Below are positions 52,134 to 62,080 of a stretch of 64,000 bases of DNA, one piece after another. Origin of the DNA: Bacteroidetes bacterium 43-93 (lineage in GTDB: Bacteria > Bacteroidota > Bacteroidia > Chitinophagales > Chitinophagaceae); the NCBI GenBank assembly GCA_001897855.1, contig MKUO01000007.1:248001-312000 (forward strand), written 5' to 3'. Every line of letters begins with the position of its first letter. The stretch's first letter is position 1. The notes under the pieces are model-generated. The model was not told the DNA's origin. It did no database searches and saw only the letters and a program-made list of their open reading frames with translations. Both the position numbers and the translations under genes were made by a program.

Positions 52134-53219
52134 ATGAGTTCGGTTCTCGAAAAGCTGGAAGTGATAAAGGCAAGGTTTGACGACCTGGGTGTAGCACTTA
52201 CCAACCCTGAAATAGTAAACGACAACAAAAAATTCTCTCAGTTAAGCCGCGAATACCGCAAACTGGAGAAAATAGTGGATGCTTATAAGCGTTATAAATC
52301 AACGCTGGAAGGTATTGAGTTTGCTCGCGAAGTGTTGGAAACAGAAAGCGACCAGGATCTGAGGGATCTGGCAAAAGAGGATCTGGATAAAATGGAGCAG
52401 GATCTGGAAGTTGTAGAGGCCGAGGTGAAACAATTACTGATACCAAAGGATCCGCAGGACGAGAAGAACGCAATATTGGAAATCCGTGCAGGTACGGGTG
52501 GTGATGAAGCCAGCCTTTTTGCGGGAGACTTATACCGTATGTATCTCCGTTATTGCGAAAGGAAAGGCTGGAAAGTGTCTGTATTGTCTGAAACAGAAGG
52601 CACAGTAGGTGGTTATAAAGAAGTGCAGCTGGAAGTAGAAGGCGAGGATGTATATGGAACTTTGAAATTTGAAAGCGGTGTGCATCGCGTGCAGCGTGTG
52701 CCTTCTACCGAGGCCAGCGGGCGGGTACATACATCTGCGGCAACGGTGGCCGTAATGCCGGAGGCAGAGGAGATAGACTTTGAGCTGAAGGAAAGCGACC
52801 TGAAGATGGAAACGGCCCGAAGTGGTGGTGCCGGCGGACAGAACGTAAACAAGGTAGAGACTAAAGTTATCCTTACCCACGTTCCAACAGGTACGGTTAT
52901 CACTTGCCAAACGGAACGTACCCAGCTAGGCAACCGCGAAAAAGCTACGCAGATGATGCGTACCAAGCTATATGAAGAACAGGTACGTAAGCAGGAGGAA
53001 GAAATATCAAGAAGAAGGAAGAGCCTGGTGAGTTCGGGAGACCGTTCAGCAAAGATCCGTACTTACAATTTTCCGCAGGGGCGTATTACAGATCACCGTA
53101 TCAATATGACCATCTACAACCTGGATGACTTTATGAACGGTAATATCGGTGAAATGATAGACGCGCTGCAGTTTGCAGAAAATGCAGAGAAGATGCAGGC
53201 CGGGGAAACGGTAATATAA
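52134..53219 (+). CDS. prfA: Peptide chain release factor 1
   Basis: 361 residues, standard length. N-terminal helical domain, PCRF domain ([23 protein letters not shown]), stop-codon recognition region [26 protein letters not shown] with the RF1-type P-(S/A)-T equivalent expected just downstream of the GGQ-bearing segment, and the catalytic GGQ in [15 protein letters not shown]. Releases peptides at UAA and UAG. Monocistronic; start ATG 52134 fits the promoter. Confidence 0.96.
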   Translation: MSSVLEKLEVIKARFDDLGVALTNPEIVNDNKKFSQLSREYRKLEKIVDAYKRYKSTLEGIEFAREVLETESDQDLRDLAKEDLDKMEQDLEVVEAEVKQLLIPKDPQDEKNAILEIRAGTGGDEASLFAGDLYRMYLRYCERKGWKVSVLSETEGTVGGYKEVQLEVEGEDVYGTLKFESGVHRVQRVPSTEASGRVHTSAATVAVMPEAEEIDFELKESDLKMETARSGGAGGQNVNKVETKVILTHVPTGTVITCQTERTQLGNREKATQMMRTKLYEEQVRKQEEEISRRRKSLVSSGDRSAKIRTYNFPQGRITDHRINMTIYNLDDFMNGNIGEMIDALQFAENAEKMQAGETVI

Positions 53220-53282
53220 TACGACGGAACCGCTATTATTAAATAATAATAACTAAGTTTAAAAAATTTTCAAAATACCGAG

Positions 53283-54254
53283 ATGAGTACACCTCGCTTT
53301 GATCTTGTAGATGTAGTACATACCATTAGGAACAACAGACGTACTATTATTATCATTTCTATTGTTGCGGCCATTTTAGGCGGGGTAGTATACCTCGTCA
53401 GTAAAAGGGAATATAAGGCTGAAGGCAGCTTTATTATGAGTAATCCTTTGTACACAGATCGTAACAACCTGTTTCAGGCTACAGGCATTCAGTTCGTAGA
53501 CTATTTTGCGGGTGATGATGACGTGGACAGGCTCATGAACGTCGTTGAGTCTGACACGGTAAAATGGGATGTAGCACAAAAGCTGCATATGGCAGAATAC
53601 TACAAGCTGGATATGAATGACCCGAAAAAGGTGAAAAAACTGCTGGAGACTTTCAAAGGCAATTTCAATGCTAACCGTACGGAGTATAATAGTATAGAGC
53701 TTTCATACACAGATCCGGATCCGAAGCTGGCAGCAGATGTAGTGAATGAAACCATGACCAAAATAGAGCAGATATTCCGCGATTATTATGTTGGTCAGCG
53801 CAATAAAATGGCCCAGTCGCTGAAGATCAAAATAGCGGAAATGGATACTACCATCAACCTGCTTACCGATTCTCTTGGCAGGCTCAGGGATCAATACAAG
53901 ATATACGACCTGATAAACCCTGCAAGGCAAAATATCGTAAACAGCACGGTAAAAGGCAGCGGCGCCAACCTGGGCTGGGCGATGGAGCAGGTGCAAAACC
54001 TGGAATCTTTAAAAGACCAGGCGGTATCAGATAGGGCTCGTTATACTTCGCGTTACGAAGAGTATAGCACCACAGGCAATGCAGCAAACATTCCGCTGAT
54101 ACATGTTTTGAATGCCGCAAGGGTTCCCGTAAAATCAAAACCTCCGGGCCTGATCCTTACTATTTTATCATGTGCTATCATAGGCTTGTTCTTTAGCACC
54201 ATTTATATTCTTATCAGGAATTACTACAGGTTATTAATTGCGGTAGAGCGTTAA
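53283..54254 (+). CDS. Wzz-like polysaccharide chain-length/co-polymerase protein
   Basis: 323 residues. Two membrane helices, at 20-36 (IIIISIVAAILGGVVYLVS) and 297-315 (LILTILSCAIIGLFFSTIYIL), enclose a helical periplasmic domain, the layout of Wzz proteins; the Pro-rich P-x2-SKPPG before the second helix (VPVKSKPPGL) is a family mark. Sets chain length of an exported polysaccharide. Its stop overlaps the start of the ligase gene (TAATG), giving tight coupling. Confidence 0.85.
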   Translation: MSTPRFDLVDVVHTIRNNRRTIIIISIVAAILGGVVYLVSKREYKAEGSFIMSNPLYTDRNNLFQATGIQFVDYFAGDDDVDRLMNVVESDTVKWDVAQKLHMAEYYKLDMNDPKKVKKLLETFKGNFNANRTEYNSIELSYTDPDPKLAADVVNETMTKIEQIFRDYYVGQRNKMAQSLKIKIAEMDTTINLLTDSLGRLRDQYKIYDLINPARQNIVNSTVKGSGANLGWAMEQVQNLESLKDQAVSDRARYTSRYEEYSTTGNAANIPLIHVLNAARVPVKSKPPGLILTILSCAIIGLFFSTIYILIRNYYRLLIAVER

Positions 54255-55717
54255 TGCAGCAGCAGGCAGGCATATATAATAACAAGTTAGGGCAGATAGG
54301 CGTTTGGGCGGTATTATTCTTGTCCATTATAGCGTATGCCTTTACAGGTAAATGGTTGCTGGCGGTGGTTCCGTTTGCTTTCCTGTTTGTATTGTTGATG
54401 GGCATAAACTGGAAGATAGCCTATTGGGTATTCCTGTTTACAATACCTGTTTCTGTTTTTGTAAGTTTTGCCAATGATACACTATCCACTACAGTACCCG
54501 ATGAGCCCATCATGTGGCTATTCCTGCTACTTACCGGCATACTAATAGCCCGCAGGCCCGATGTACTGGAAAAATCCTGGCTATCCAATCCTATTGTACT
54601 ATTAATTGTATTGCAATACGTCTGGCTATTCATCCCGGTATTGTATTCTCATAAACCATTGCTCTCGCTGAAATTCCTGGCTGCCAAAACCTGGTTCCTG
54701 GCATCTTTCTTTTTGTTGCCAATGTTCATCTTTAAAGAGAAAAAAGATTTCAGGACTGCGTTCCTGGTAATGCTCGTTCCTTTTTTGGCAACGGTAGTAA
54801 TTATTATGGCACGCCATGCAGCCATAGGCTTCAACTTCCGCAGGATACAGGTTGCTATTGGTACCATATATGTTAATCACGTAGACTACTCTACAGTGAT
54901 GTCTATGTTCTTCCCTTTACTTTGTATAGCATTGCCGCTCACAAAGGGTAAAAGCCTGGTACTTCGGGGTATTATTCTCCTCATCATATTATTCCTGCTT
55001 CCTGCTATCTACCTTACTTATGCGAGGGCTGCTATATTGGCTATCGTATTTGCTGCTGTGGTTGGTATTGCTATCCGCTACAAGCTGGCAAATTATATCA
55101 TGCCTGCATTTTACGGTGTGCTTGCACTGCTTATGGTGTACATGGTGCATAACAATAAGTTCATGGATTTCCGTCCGGACTATGAGCATACGTTCATGCG
55201 CAAAAAATTTACAGACCACCTTATAGCTACTTTCAAGGGTCAGGATATGTCATCCATGGAGCGTCTTTACCGCTGGATAGCCGCTGTGCGTATGAGTAAA
55301 GATGAGCCAATAACAGGCTACGGCCCCAATACATTTATATACTACTACAAGCCTTATGCGGTTCAGTCGTTCAAAACTTATGTAAGCCGCAACCTCGAAC
55401 ATTCTACTACGCACAATTACTACCTGTATATGCTGGTAGAGCAGGGCTGGCCGGCAATGATATTGTACGCGATTCTCGTAATGGTAGTGATCGCTGAGGG
55501 CCAGCGAACCTATCACCGTTTCAAAGACCGGTTTTATAAATACTGTACGCTCGGGGTAGTTATGATGTTTTGCGCAGGCTTCATCAATAACTTCTTTTCA
55601 GAACTACTGGAAAACCACAAAGTGGGCGGCATGTTCTATATAGGGCTGGCTGCATTGGTAATGCTCAGCACCAAAAGTAAGCAGTTAGAAAAAGAAGAAT
55701 CACTATTGCCGGCTTAG
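54254..55717 (+). CDS. O-antigen ligase (WaaL/Wzy-type) family membrane protein
   Basis: 487 residues, about 11-12 membrane helices. The large periplasmic loop late in the protein carries GYGPNTFIYYY ... SRNLEHSTTHNYYLYMLVEQGWPAMILY, matching the Wzy_C/O-antigen ligase motif with its His residues. Joins or polymerises surface glycans. Start overlaps the Wzz-like gene by 1 bp; stop overlaps that of ispG (TTAG). Confidence 0.88.
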   Translation: MQQQAGIYNNKLGQIGVWAVLFLSIIAYAFTGKWLLAVVPFAFLFVLLMGINWKIAYWVFLFTIPVSVFVSFANDTLSTTVPDEPIMWLFLLLTGILIARRPDVLEKSWLSNPIVLLIVLQYVWLFIPVLYSHKPLLSLKFLAAKTWFLASFFLLPMFIFKEKKDFRTAFLVMLVPFLATVVIIMARHAAIGFNFRRIQVAIGTIYVNHVDYSTVMSMFFPLLCIALPLTKGKSLVLRGIILLIILFLLPAIYLTYARAAILAIVFAAVVGIAIRYKLANYIMPAFYGVLALLMVYMVHNNKFMDFRPDYEHTFMRKKFTDHLIATFKGQDMSSMERLYRWIAAVRMSKDEPITGYGPNTFIYYYKPYAVQSFKTYVSRNLEHSTTHNYYLYMLVEQGWPAMILYAILVMVVIAEGQRTYHRFKDRFYKYCTLGVVMMFCAGFINNFFSELLENHKVGGMFYIGLAALVMLSTKSKQLEKEESLLPA

Positions 55718-57720
55718 GCGTTGGCCGGCTCTATCCAGGCTTCATTTTCTTTCAGCAATTCTATCAGTTCATTTACTGCTATTTCGCTCGGTACATTTCG
55801 TTTCACTACTTCTTTTCCTTTGTACAAAGTGATCTTGCCGGGTCCGCTGCCTACATAACCAAAGTCTGCATCTGCCATTTCCCCGGGGCCGTTTACAATG
55901 CATCCCATAATGGCAATCTTCACACCTTTAAGATGGTTAGTTGCATTCCTGATCTTCGCAGTTGTTTCCTGAAGGTCAAAGAGTGTACGGCCGCAGCTTG
56001 GGCAGCTGATGTATTCCGTCTTACTAATGCGCGTACGTGATGCTTGTAGTATGGAAAATGCTGTATTATTCAGGAATTGTTGATTGTCTTTTACGTCAAG
56101 ATAAGTACGCCCTGTTATTTTTAAATTATCGGTTGTATTTGCATGGTTCCATAACCATATACCATCGCCGAATCCATCCAGTAATAGTCCACCGGTATTA
56201 GTTGCCAGGTCTATCAGTTGTTCATCTATGGTTTTGCATGGGGTATCTGTTGCAACTATTACCGGGCATGCGATCTGCCTGTTTTGTAATTCTATCAGCA
56301 GCCTGCGTATAGATGCCATACGGTGGGTATTGCTGCTATCTATGCATAACACAGCGCCAGCATGTTGTTGTATTTTGTCCAGAAGGGTGCCGAGAAATTT
56401 CCAGTCAGAATTGGCATCGGCGAATACGAAATGAACGGCGGGGATATCTGTAACATTTACATATTCTGTAGCTTCCAGCAAAGGATGATATTTCCCTTTA
56501 TCAGCCGCTTCCAGCCAGATATTATAATCACAGATCACCTGCAAAGTGCCCGGCAAGGCAAAATTCAATATCTTATCTGCTGTATAGATATAATCAGCAG
56601 CGCCGTCGCTGATGTTCCATTTGTCTGTCGCTTCATCGTACCGGTATCCGATAGATTGCAGGTCCTGGTGCTGTATAGTTTGTGCACTGCGGAAATCGGC
56701 CACTACTACCGGTACATGATGCGCGCCAATATTCGTTACCGTTGTTGTGTTTCTGCGGTTATAAGTAAATGGATCATATAGCAAGGTTATCTTGGCACCA
56801 TCGCCAATAGGTTGTATGGCGGCATGATTCGTGCGGTTTGTATATCTGTTCACAATATCCTTACAAACCGGTATCTCAAATTCAGGATCTTCTGTCAATG
56901 ATACCCTTATTGTATCTCCAATGCCATCTTCCAGCAAAGTACCTATGCCTATAGCGCTTTTGATGCGCCCGTCTTCTCCATCACCGGCTTCGGTAACGCC
57001 CAGGTGCAGCGGGTAGCATTCACCAAACTCTTCTTCCATTTGTTTTACCAGCAGGCGGTAGGCTTGTACCATTACCTGCGGGTTGCTCGATTTCATGCTG
57101 AGTATGATCTGGTGGTAACTCTCTGCGCGGGCGATTCGTAAAAATTCCATGGCACTCTCTACCATGCCTATAGGAGTATCTCCATATCGGCTCATAATGC
57201 GGTCGCTGAGTGACCCGTGGTTGGTGCCAATGCGCATCGCGGTACCGTATTCCTTACAGATCTTCACTAGTGGTGTAAATCGCTCCCTGATGCGGTCTAT
57301 CTCCGCTGCATATGCTGCATCGCTGTATTCTATAAAGTCAAATTTCTTCTTGTCAATATAGTTGCCCGGGTTCACGCGTACCTTTTCTACTATACGGGCG
57401 GCTATTTCTGCTGCATTAGGGGTGAAATGTATATCGGCAACTAATGGCGTAGTATATCCTGCTGCCCTTACTTTTTCTTTAATAATAGCCAGGTTTTCTG
57501 CTTCTTTTTTGCTCGGGGCTGTTATACGTACCAGTTCTGCGCCTGCCTGTATACAACGGATGGTTTGTGCTACTGTGGCATCCGTATCCATAGTGTCGGT
57601 AGTGGTCATTGTTTGGATGCGGATAGGATGGCCATTGCCCAGCAAAAGGTCTCCGACCTTCACTTCGCGTGTTTGCAATCTTTTGTAGCTGGTTAAAGAC
57701 GGACTATAATATTGCAGCAT
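55714..57720 (-). CDS. ispG: 4-hydroxy-3-methylbut-2-enyl-diphosphate synthase (large form)
   Basis: 668 residues, the three-domain IspG found in Bacteroidota and plants rather than the ~370-residue E. coli form. N-terminal TIM barrel (TREVKVGDLLLGNGHPIRIQTMTTTDTMD, VRVNPGNYIDKKKF, LHLGVTEAGDGEDGRIKSAIGIG), an inserted domain at about 280-560, and the C-terminal [4Fe-4S] domain with CPSCGRT and GCIVNGPGEMADADFGYVGSGPGKI. Penultimate step of the MEP isoprenoid pathway. Promoter box TAACTTTG lies upstream. Confidence 0.95.
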   Translation of the reverse strand: MLQYYSPSLTSYKRLQTREVKVGDLLLGNGHPIRIQTMTTTDTMDTDATVAQTIRCIQAGAELVRITAPSKKEAENLAIIKEKVRAAGYTTPLVADIHFTPNAAEIAARIVEKVRVNPGNYIDKKKFDFIEYSDAAYAAEIDRIRERFTPLVKICKEYGTAMRIGTNHGSLSDRIMSRYGDTPIGMVESAMEFLRIARAESYHQIILSMKSSNPQVMVQAYRLLVKQMEEEFGECYPLHLGVTEAGDGEDGRIKSAIGIGTLLEDGIGDTIRVSLTEDPEFEIPVCKDIVNRYTNRTNHAAIQPIGDGAKITLLYDPFTYNRRNTTTVTNIGAHHVPVVVADFRSAQTIQHQDLQSIGYRYDEATDKWNISDGAADYIYTADKILNFALPGTLQVICDYNIWLEAADKGKYHPLLEATEYVNVTDIPAVHFVFADANSDWKFLGTLLDKIQQHAGAVLCIDSSNTHRMASIRRLLIELQNRQIACPVIVATDTPCKTIDEQLIDLATNTGGLLLDGFGDGIWLWNHANTTDNLKITGRTYLDVKDNQQFLNNTAFSILQASRTRISKTEYISCPSCGRTLFDLQETTAKIRNATNHLKGVKIAIMGCIVNGPGEMADADFGYVGSGPGKITLYKGKEVVKRNVPSEIAVNELIELLKENEAWIEPANA

Positions 57721-57740
57721 ATTTACATCAGAAATTGGTG

Positions 57741-57748
57741 CAAAGTTA
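57741..57748 (-). promoter_or_regulatory. -7 box of ispG
   Basis: CAAAGTTA on the + strand, i.e. TAACTTTG on the minus strand, perfect TAnnTTTG, 20 bp before the ispG start. Confidence 0.6.
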
Positions 57749-57907
57749 GTTTAATGAACGATGCGGATTTGTGAAATTATAGTAGCGAAAGTCTCTATTT
57801 ATAAATATTTATGTTATAATCAACAGAAGAACAAATTGTTATCACAAATGGCCAGATATATGTTTTTAATGGAAACAGTAGTATTTTAGCAAAACGATTA
57901 ACCACAC

Positions 57908-58672
57908 ATGCAATACGAGATCAAACAGTTCGGCAAGTTTAAATATGTAGAAGAAGGTCAGGGTGAGCCATTGGTTTTGCTGCATGGCCTTTTTGGTGCG
58001 TTGAGCAATTTTAAAGATCTTATCGACCATTTTAAAACCACGCACAGGGTATTCATCCCTATGCTGCCTTTATTTGACCTTACCATACTGGATACTACTG
58101 TATCAGGACTAGCCAAATACGTGCAAAAATTTATTGAAGCCAAAGAGCTTCGCGACATGCACCTGCTCGGCAACTCTCTGGGCGGCCACGTAGGGCTGGT
58201 ATATACTCTTAAACACCAGGAACTGGTAAAGACGCTTACACTTACAGGTAGCTCCGGTTTGTTTGAAAACGGTATGGGTGAAACCTATCCCAAACGCGGA
58301 GATTATGATTATATCAAAAAGAAAACGGAGCTTACCTTTTACGATCCGGCTATAGCTACCAAAGAGCTGGTAGATGAGGTATACTCTATCACCAACAACA
58401 GGTTGAAGGTGCTTAAGATTATCGCCCTGGCAAAATCGGCTATCAGGCACAACCTGGGAGACGAATTGCAGGAGATAAAAGTGCCAACTTGCCTGATATG
58501 GGGCAAGAACGATACTATTACACCACCAATGGTGGCAGAGGAATTTCATAAATTGTTGCCTAATTCCGAATTGCACTGGATTGATAAGTGCGGCCATGCA
58601 CCGATGATGGAAGTGCCTTCGGAGTTCAACATAGTGTTGGATAAATTCCTCGCAAAGCATAAGTCACAATAA
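57908..58672 (+). CDS. Alpha/beta hydrolase
   Basis: 254 residues. Nucleophile elbow GNSLGGHVGL, HG motif LHGLFG (oxyanion hole), acid Asp in WGKNDTITPP and catalytic His in DKCGHAPMME. Closest in style to MhpC/epoxide-hydrolase-like esterases; substrate not identifiable. Monocistronic, preceded by a 187-bp AT-rich divergent gap shared with ispG in which I see nothing else. Confidence 0.9.
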   Translation: MQYEIKQFGKFKYVEEGQGEPLVLLHGLFGALSNFKDLIDHFKTTHRVFIPMLPLFDLTILDTTVSGLAKYVQKFIEAKELRDMHLLGNSLGGHVGLVYTLKHQELVKTLTLTGSSGLFENGMGETYPKRGDYDYIKKKTELTFYDPAIATKELVDEVYSITNNRLKVLKIIALAKSAIRHNLGDELQEIKVPTCLIWGKNDTITPPMVAEEFHKLLPNSELHWIDKCGHAPMMEVPSEFNIVLDKFLAKHKSQ

Positions 58673-58771
58673 AATCTTAAAATTGATAACCCTATACACT
58701 AACTCTATGTTTCGGCCTAAAACTGGAGCAGCATTTGTATTGTTATAGTTACGGCATCAAACTAAACAAAA

Positions 58772-59431
58772 ATGATCGAGCAATTAATATCACCTACAGT
58801 CCCTCAGCTCTTACCTACTGATACCGGCGAAAAAGCTATTGATGTAATGGAAGAGAGTAACATGGAGCAATTGCCTCTTGTAGAGGATGAAAAATACATA
58901 GCATTGGTAAGGGAGAGCGACCTGATGGATTGGGAAGCCCCGGGAAATGAACTGAAGACTTCTGATTTTCTTTCCTACCGGCCTGCTGTGCTTGCTGCCA
59001 GCCATCCGTATGAGGCCATGCGTCTTGCACACCAGCAAAACCTGGATGTGATTCCCGTAGTGGACAATGAAGGCAACTACCTGGGCGCAATTACACGTAA
59101 TGAACTGCTGAACTATATTACCGAAAGAAGCGGTATAGACAACCCCGGCGGCATTATAGTGCTGGAAATAGAACCACGTAATTATAGCCTGTATGAGATA
59201 GCCCGCGTTTGCGAAAGCGAGGAAGTACTGCTTATCAGCACCCAGTTATATAGCAACAAGGTTACAGGTATGCTCGAGGTTACGCTCAAGACAAACCGCA
59301 CTAATCTTGGGGGGATTGTATCATCCCTGGAGCGATACAACTTCAAAGTAAAAGAGGTGTACGGCGATAATGGGCAGGATGAGGGTATGATCGATCGGTT
59401 CAACCTGCTGATGAATTACCTCAATATGTAA
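58772..59431 (+). CDS. CBS-domain pair protein with C-terminal ACT-like region
   Basis: 219 residues. Two CBS motifs (IDVMEESNMEQLPLVEDEKYIALVRESDLM and MRLAHQQNLDVIPVVDNEGNYLGAITRNELL) form one Bateman module; the last ~90 residues (GIIVLEIEPRNYSLYEIARVCESEEV ... LEVTLKTN) look like an ACT-type domain. A small ligand-binding regulator; ligand unknown. Common in Bacteroidota. Confidence 0.85.
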   Translation: MIEQLISPTVPQLLPTDTGEKAIDVMEESNMEQLPLVEDEKYIALVRESDLMDWEAPGNELKTSDFLSYRPAVLAASHPYEAMRLAHQQNLDVIPVVDNEGNYLGAITRNELLNYITERSGIDNPGGIIVLEIEPRNYSLYEIARVCESEEVLLISTQLYSNKVTGMLEVTLKTNRTNLGGIVSSLERYNFKVKEVYGDNGQDEGMIDRFNLLMNYLNM

Positions 59432-59463
59432 TCGTATCTTTGCGGCTTCAATAATTTTTTTTC

Positions 59464-60048
59464 ATGATTGCTATAGATAATGTGCTTTTAAGTGACTCGG
59501 TGGTAGAAGAGCAATTCGTGTGCGACCTTTCTGCATGTAAGGGTGGCTGCTGTGTAGATGGTGATTGTGGCGCGCCGCTTACAGAAGAAGAAACGAAGAT
59601 CATCGCAAAAACTTATCCTAAGATCAAATCTTACTTGCTGCCTGAATATATTGCGGAGGTAGAAAAGCAGGGTACGCATGTTATAGATGACGAGTACGGT
59701 TTTGTAACACCTACCATCAACGGCGGTATTTGTGTCTATGCTTATACAGACGAGGCCGGCATTGTAAAATGCACATTTGAAAAAGCCTGGAAAGAAGGCA
59801 AAATAAAATTTCAGAAACCTATTTCCTGCCATTTATATCCTATTCGCATCAAAGAAATGGATGGGTATGACGCCGTAAACTATGAGCCCAGGAAAAAGCT
59901 TTGCAAGCCTGCGTGCAAGCTGGGCAGGCAGCTAAAGATCCCAGTTTATAAATTCCTGAAAGATTCCATTACCCGCAAATACGGGCAAGAGTTTTATGAT
60001 ACGCTGGATGCCGTAGCCAGGAAAATGAATGCAGATAAGCAAGCTTAG
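59464..60048 (+). CDS. DUF3109 family cysteine-rich protein
   Basis: 194 residues. Cys-rich: CDLSACKGGCCVDGDCGAPL near the N-terminus, then CTFEKAWKEGKIKFQKPISCHLYPIRI and KLCKPACKLG. The pattern is that of DUF3109, related to zinc/iron-chelating (YkgJ-like) proteins and a probable metal or Fe-S binder. Function unknown. Starts 32 bp after the CBS gene. Stop overlaps the convergent gene (TTAG). Confidence 0.88.
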   Translation: MIAIDNVLLSDSVVEEQFVCDLSACKGGCCVDGDCGAPLTEEETKIIAKTYPKIKSYLLPEYIAEVEKQGTHVIDDEYGFVTPTINGGICVYAYTDEAGIVKCTFEKAWKEGKIKFQKPISCHLYPIRIKEMDGYDAVNYEPRKKLCKPACKLGRQLKIPVYKFLKDSITRKYGQEFYDTLDAVARKMNADKQA

Positions 60049-60407
60049 TTCTTGCTCGCCTTCACTATATTTTTCATTACCTGTTTCAGTTCTGCTTCCA
60101 GTTCAGGGCTAATGCTTGTAAGTTTTATATGCTTGGCATGGTTACCCTCGCCGCCTTCTATCTTTAGTGACATAGTATCTGCCACATCTGTATAGTGCAG
60201 GTATAGCACGCAATACTTTTCCGTTACTTGTATGCCAAAAAGTACGTTATTAAGGGTGCCGATGCTATATAAGGCTACCGGGTGTTTTGCGCCCAGGTAC
60301 ACATGCTCCTGCATATGCTTATCGGCCTTTAATGCCAGCCCTTTTAGCTGCATCGCTACTTGTTGTAATGTTTGAGGCTTGCCTTCAATAATAGAGCTGA
60401 AAGACAT
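60045..60407 (-). CDS. DUF1801-like small protein
   Basis: 120 residues, soluble. LKGLALKADKHMQEHVYLGAKHPVALYSIGTLNNVLFGIQVTEKYCVLYLHY and GEGNHAKHIKLTSI match the DUF1801/YdhG-like pattern (ALY-x-I, VFGIQ, LYFH, RHIK). Function unknown. 12 bp downstream of rpoN on the same strand. Confidence 0.65.
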   Translation of the reverse strand: MSFSSIIEGKPQTLQQVAMQLKGLALKADKHMQEHVYLGAKHPVALYSIGTLNNVLFGIQVTEKYCVLYLHYTDVADTMSLKIEGGEGNHAKHIKLTSISPELEAELKQVMKNIVKASKN

Positions 60408-60419
60408 AGGATTGGTTTT

Positions 60420-61916
60420 TTAAAGTTCCTTGCGCAGGCGGGCAACAGGTATATTTAGCTGCTCACGGTATTTTGCTACCGTACGCCGTGCAATGTTATA
60501 GCCTTTCTCCTGGAGCATCTCGGTAAGTTTTTCATCAGAGTATGGCTTCCTTTTGTTTTCTCCGCTGATGATGCCGTTGAGGATATTCTTTACTTCACGT
60601 GTCGATACCTCTTCGCCGCTTTCCGTTTGTAATGCTTCCGAGAAGAAATATTTCAATTTATAAGTTCCGAATTCTGTTTGTACAAATTTGCTGTTGGCCA
60701 CCCTCGATACTGTGGATACATCCAATCCTGTTATCTGCGCGATATCTTTAAGTATCATCGGTTTCAGAGAGGTTTCATCACCTGTCAGGAAAAACTCTGT
60801 CTGAAAATCAATAATGGCCTGCATAGATTGCAGCAAAGTGTGCTGCCGTTGCTTAATGGCATCGATAAACCACTTTGCAGAGTCGAGTTTTTGTTTGATG
60901 AACAGCAATGCCTCTTTCTGCCTTTTGTCTTTCTTATCGCTGCGGTCGTAGGCGCGCATCATTTCCTTATACCCGTCAGATATACGCAGTTCGGGTGCAT
61001 TCTTCGAGTTCAGCGATAGCTCCAGTTTCCCGTTATTGTTAAAAACAAAGAAATCGGGTATGATATAGCTTTCTGCCTTGTTAACAATAGCAAAAGCTGA
61101 TCCCGGTTTAGGATTCAGCTTGATGATAATATTGATAACCTCTTTGAAATCTTCGTTGTTCAGTCCCAATTGCCTCTGGATCTTGTCATAGTGCTTCTTG
61201 ATAAACTCGTTGAAATGGTTATCTATCACATCTATGGCATCCTTTACCGGCTTGGTTTGGGGGTTGATCCGTTTTAACTGCAGCAGCAGGCATTCCTGCA
61301 GCGTCCATGCACATACACCCGGCGGGTCAAACTGCTGTATCTGCTGGATGATGGCGTTCACCTCTTCATTATTGGTATAGATGTTCCTGCCAAAAGCAAG
61401 ATCATCTACGAGGGCGGTCACTTCCCTGCGCAAATATCCGTCTTCGTCCAGGCTGCCTATGATCTGCTCTGCAATGGTATGCAGGCGCTCGTCCAGCTCC
61501 AGCATGCCCAGCTGGTCCAGCAACACTTCGTGAAAACTGGTTTCTACACGTACCGGCGCAGAAACGTGTTCCGTATCATTATCTCCGTAATATCCGTCGT
61601 TATAGTCGCCGCCATTATCGTCGTCCTCACGCCGCAGAAAATCATCCAGGTCCACTTTTTCAGCAGTATCGTTACTCAGCTCTACGTCCATGTCATCTAC
61701 ATCGCTATCAAAATCGCTATCTGTATCACCGTCAATATCACTGTATTCGTCTGTCGGCCCGTCTTCTCCACCCACTTCCAGGGCGGGATTTTCCTCCAGT
61801 TCCTCCTTAATGCGCTCTTCCAGGTTGGCAGTAGGTATCTGCAGCAGTTTCATCAGTTGAATCTGCTGTGGCGATAGCTTCTGTAATAAGCGTTGTTGTT
61901 GCGATTGTCTAAGCAT
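60420..61916 (-). CDS. rpoN: RNA polymerase sigma-54 factor
   Basis: 498 residues from ATG 61916 (MLRQSQQQRLLQKLSPQQIQLMKLLQIPT); a GTG six bp upstream (61922) has an AGGAGG at good spacing and is the alternative. Region I Gln-rich activator-interaction domain, an acidic region II (DEYSDIDGDTDSDFDSDVDD), core-binding domain, HTH, and the RpoN box ARRTVAKYREQLNIP with C-terminal RLRKEL. Directs transcription from -24/-12 promoters; no bEBP gene is in the window. Confidence 0.95.
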   Translation of the reverse strand: MLRQSQQQRLLQKLSPQQIQLMKLLQIPTANLEERIKEELEENPALEVGGEDGPTDEYSDIDGDTDSDFDSDVDDMDVELSNDTAEKVDLDDFLRREDDDNGGDYNDGYYGDNDTEHVSAPVRVETSFHEVLLDQLGMLELDERLHTIAEQIIGSLDEDGYLRREVTALVDDLAFGRNIYTNNEEVNAIIQQIQQFDPPGVCAWTLQECLLLQLKRINPQTKPVKDAIDVIDNHFNEFIKKHYDKIQRQLGLNNEDFKEVINIIIKLNPKPGSAFAIVNKAESYIIPDFFVFNNNGKLELSLNSKNAPELRISDGYKEMMRAYDRSDKKDKRQKEALLFIKQKLDSAKWFIDAIKQRQHTLLQSMQAIIDFQTEFFLTGDETSLKPMILKDIAQITGLDVSTVSRVANSKFVQTEFGTYKLKYFFSEALQTESGEEVSTREVKNILNGIISGENKRKPYSDEKLTEMLQEKGYNIARRTVAKYREQLNIPVARLRKEL

Positions 61917-62080
61917 GGTCACAGTTCCCTCCTACAAAAATAAAATTTAAGCCGACAAAACCATGTTTAACCGTGTTATTTAGCTAAGTATGACATTTTT
62001 GTTAACAATCATTTACATGTTAACAGGCTTCTTTTATCGGCAGGAGAGTTGTACTTTTCTTGTCCAAATGATTTGAGGAC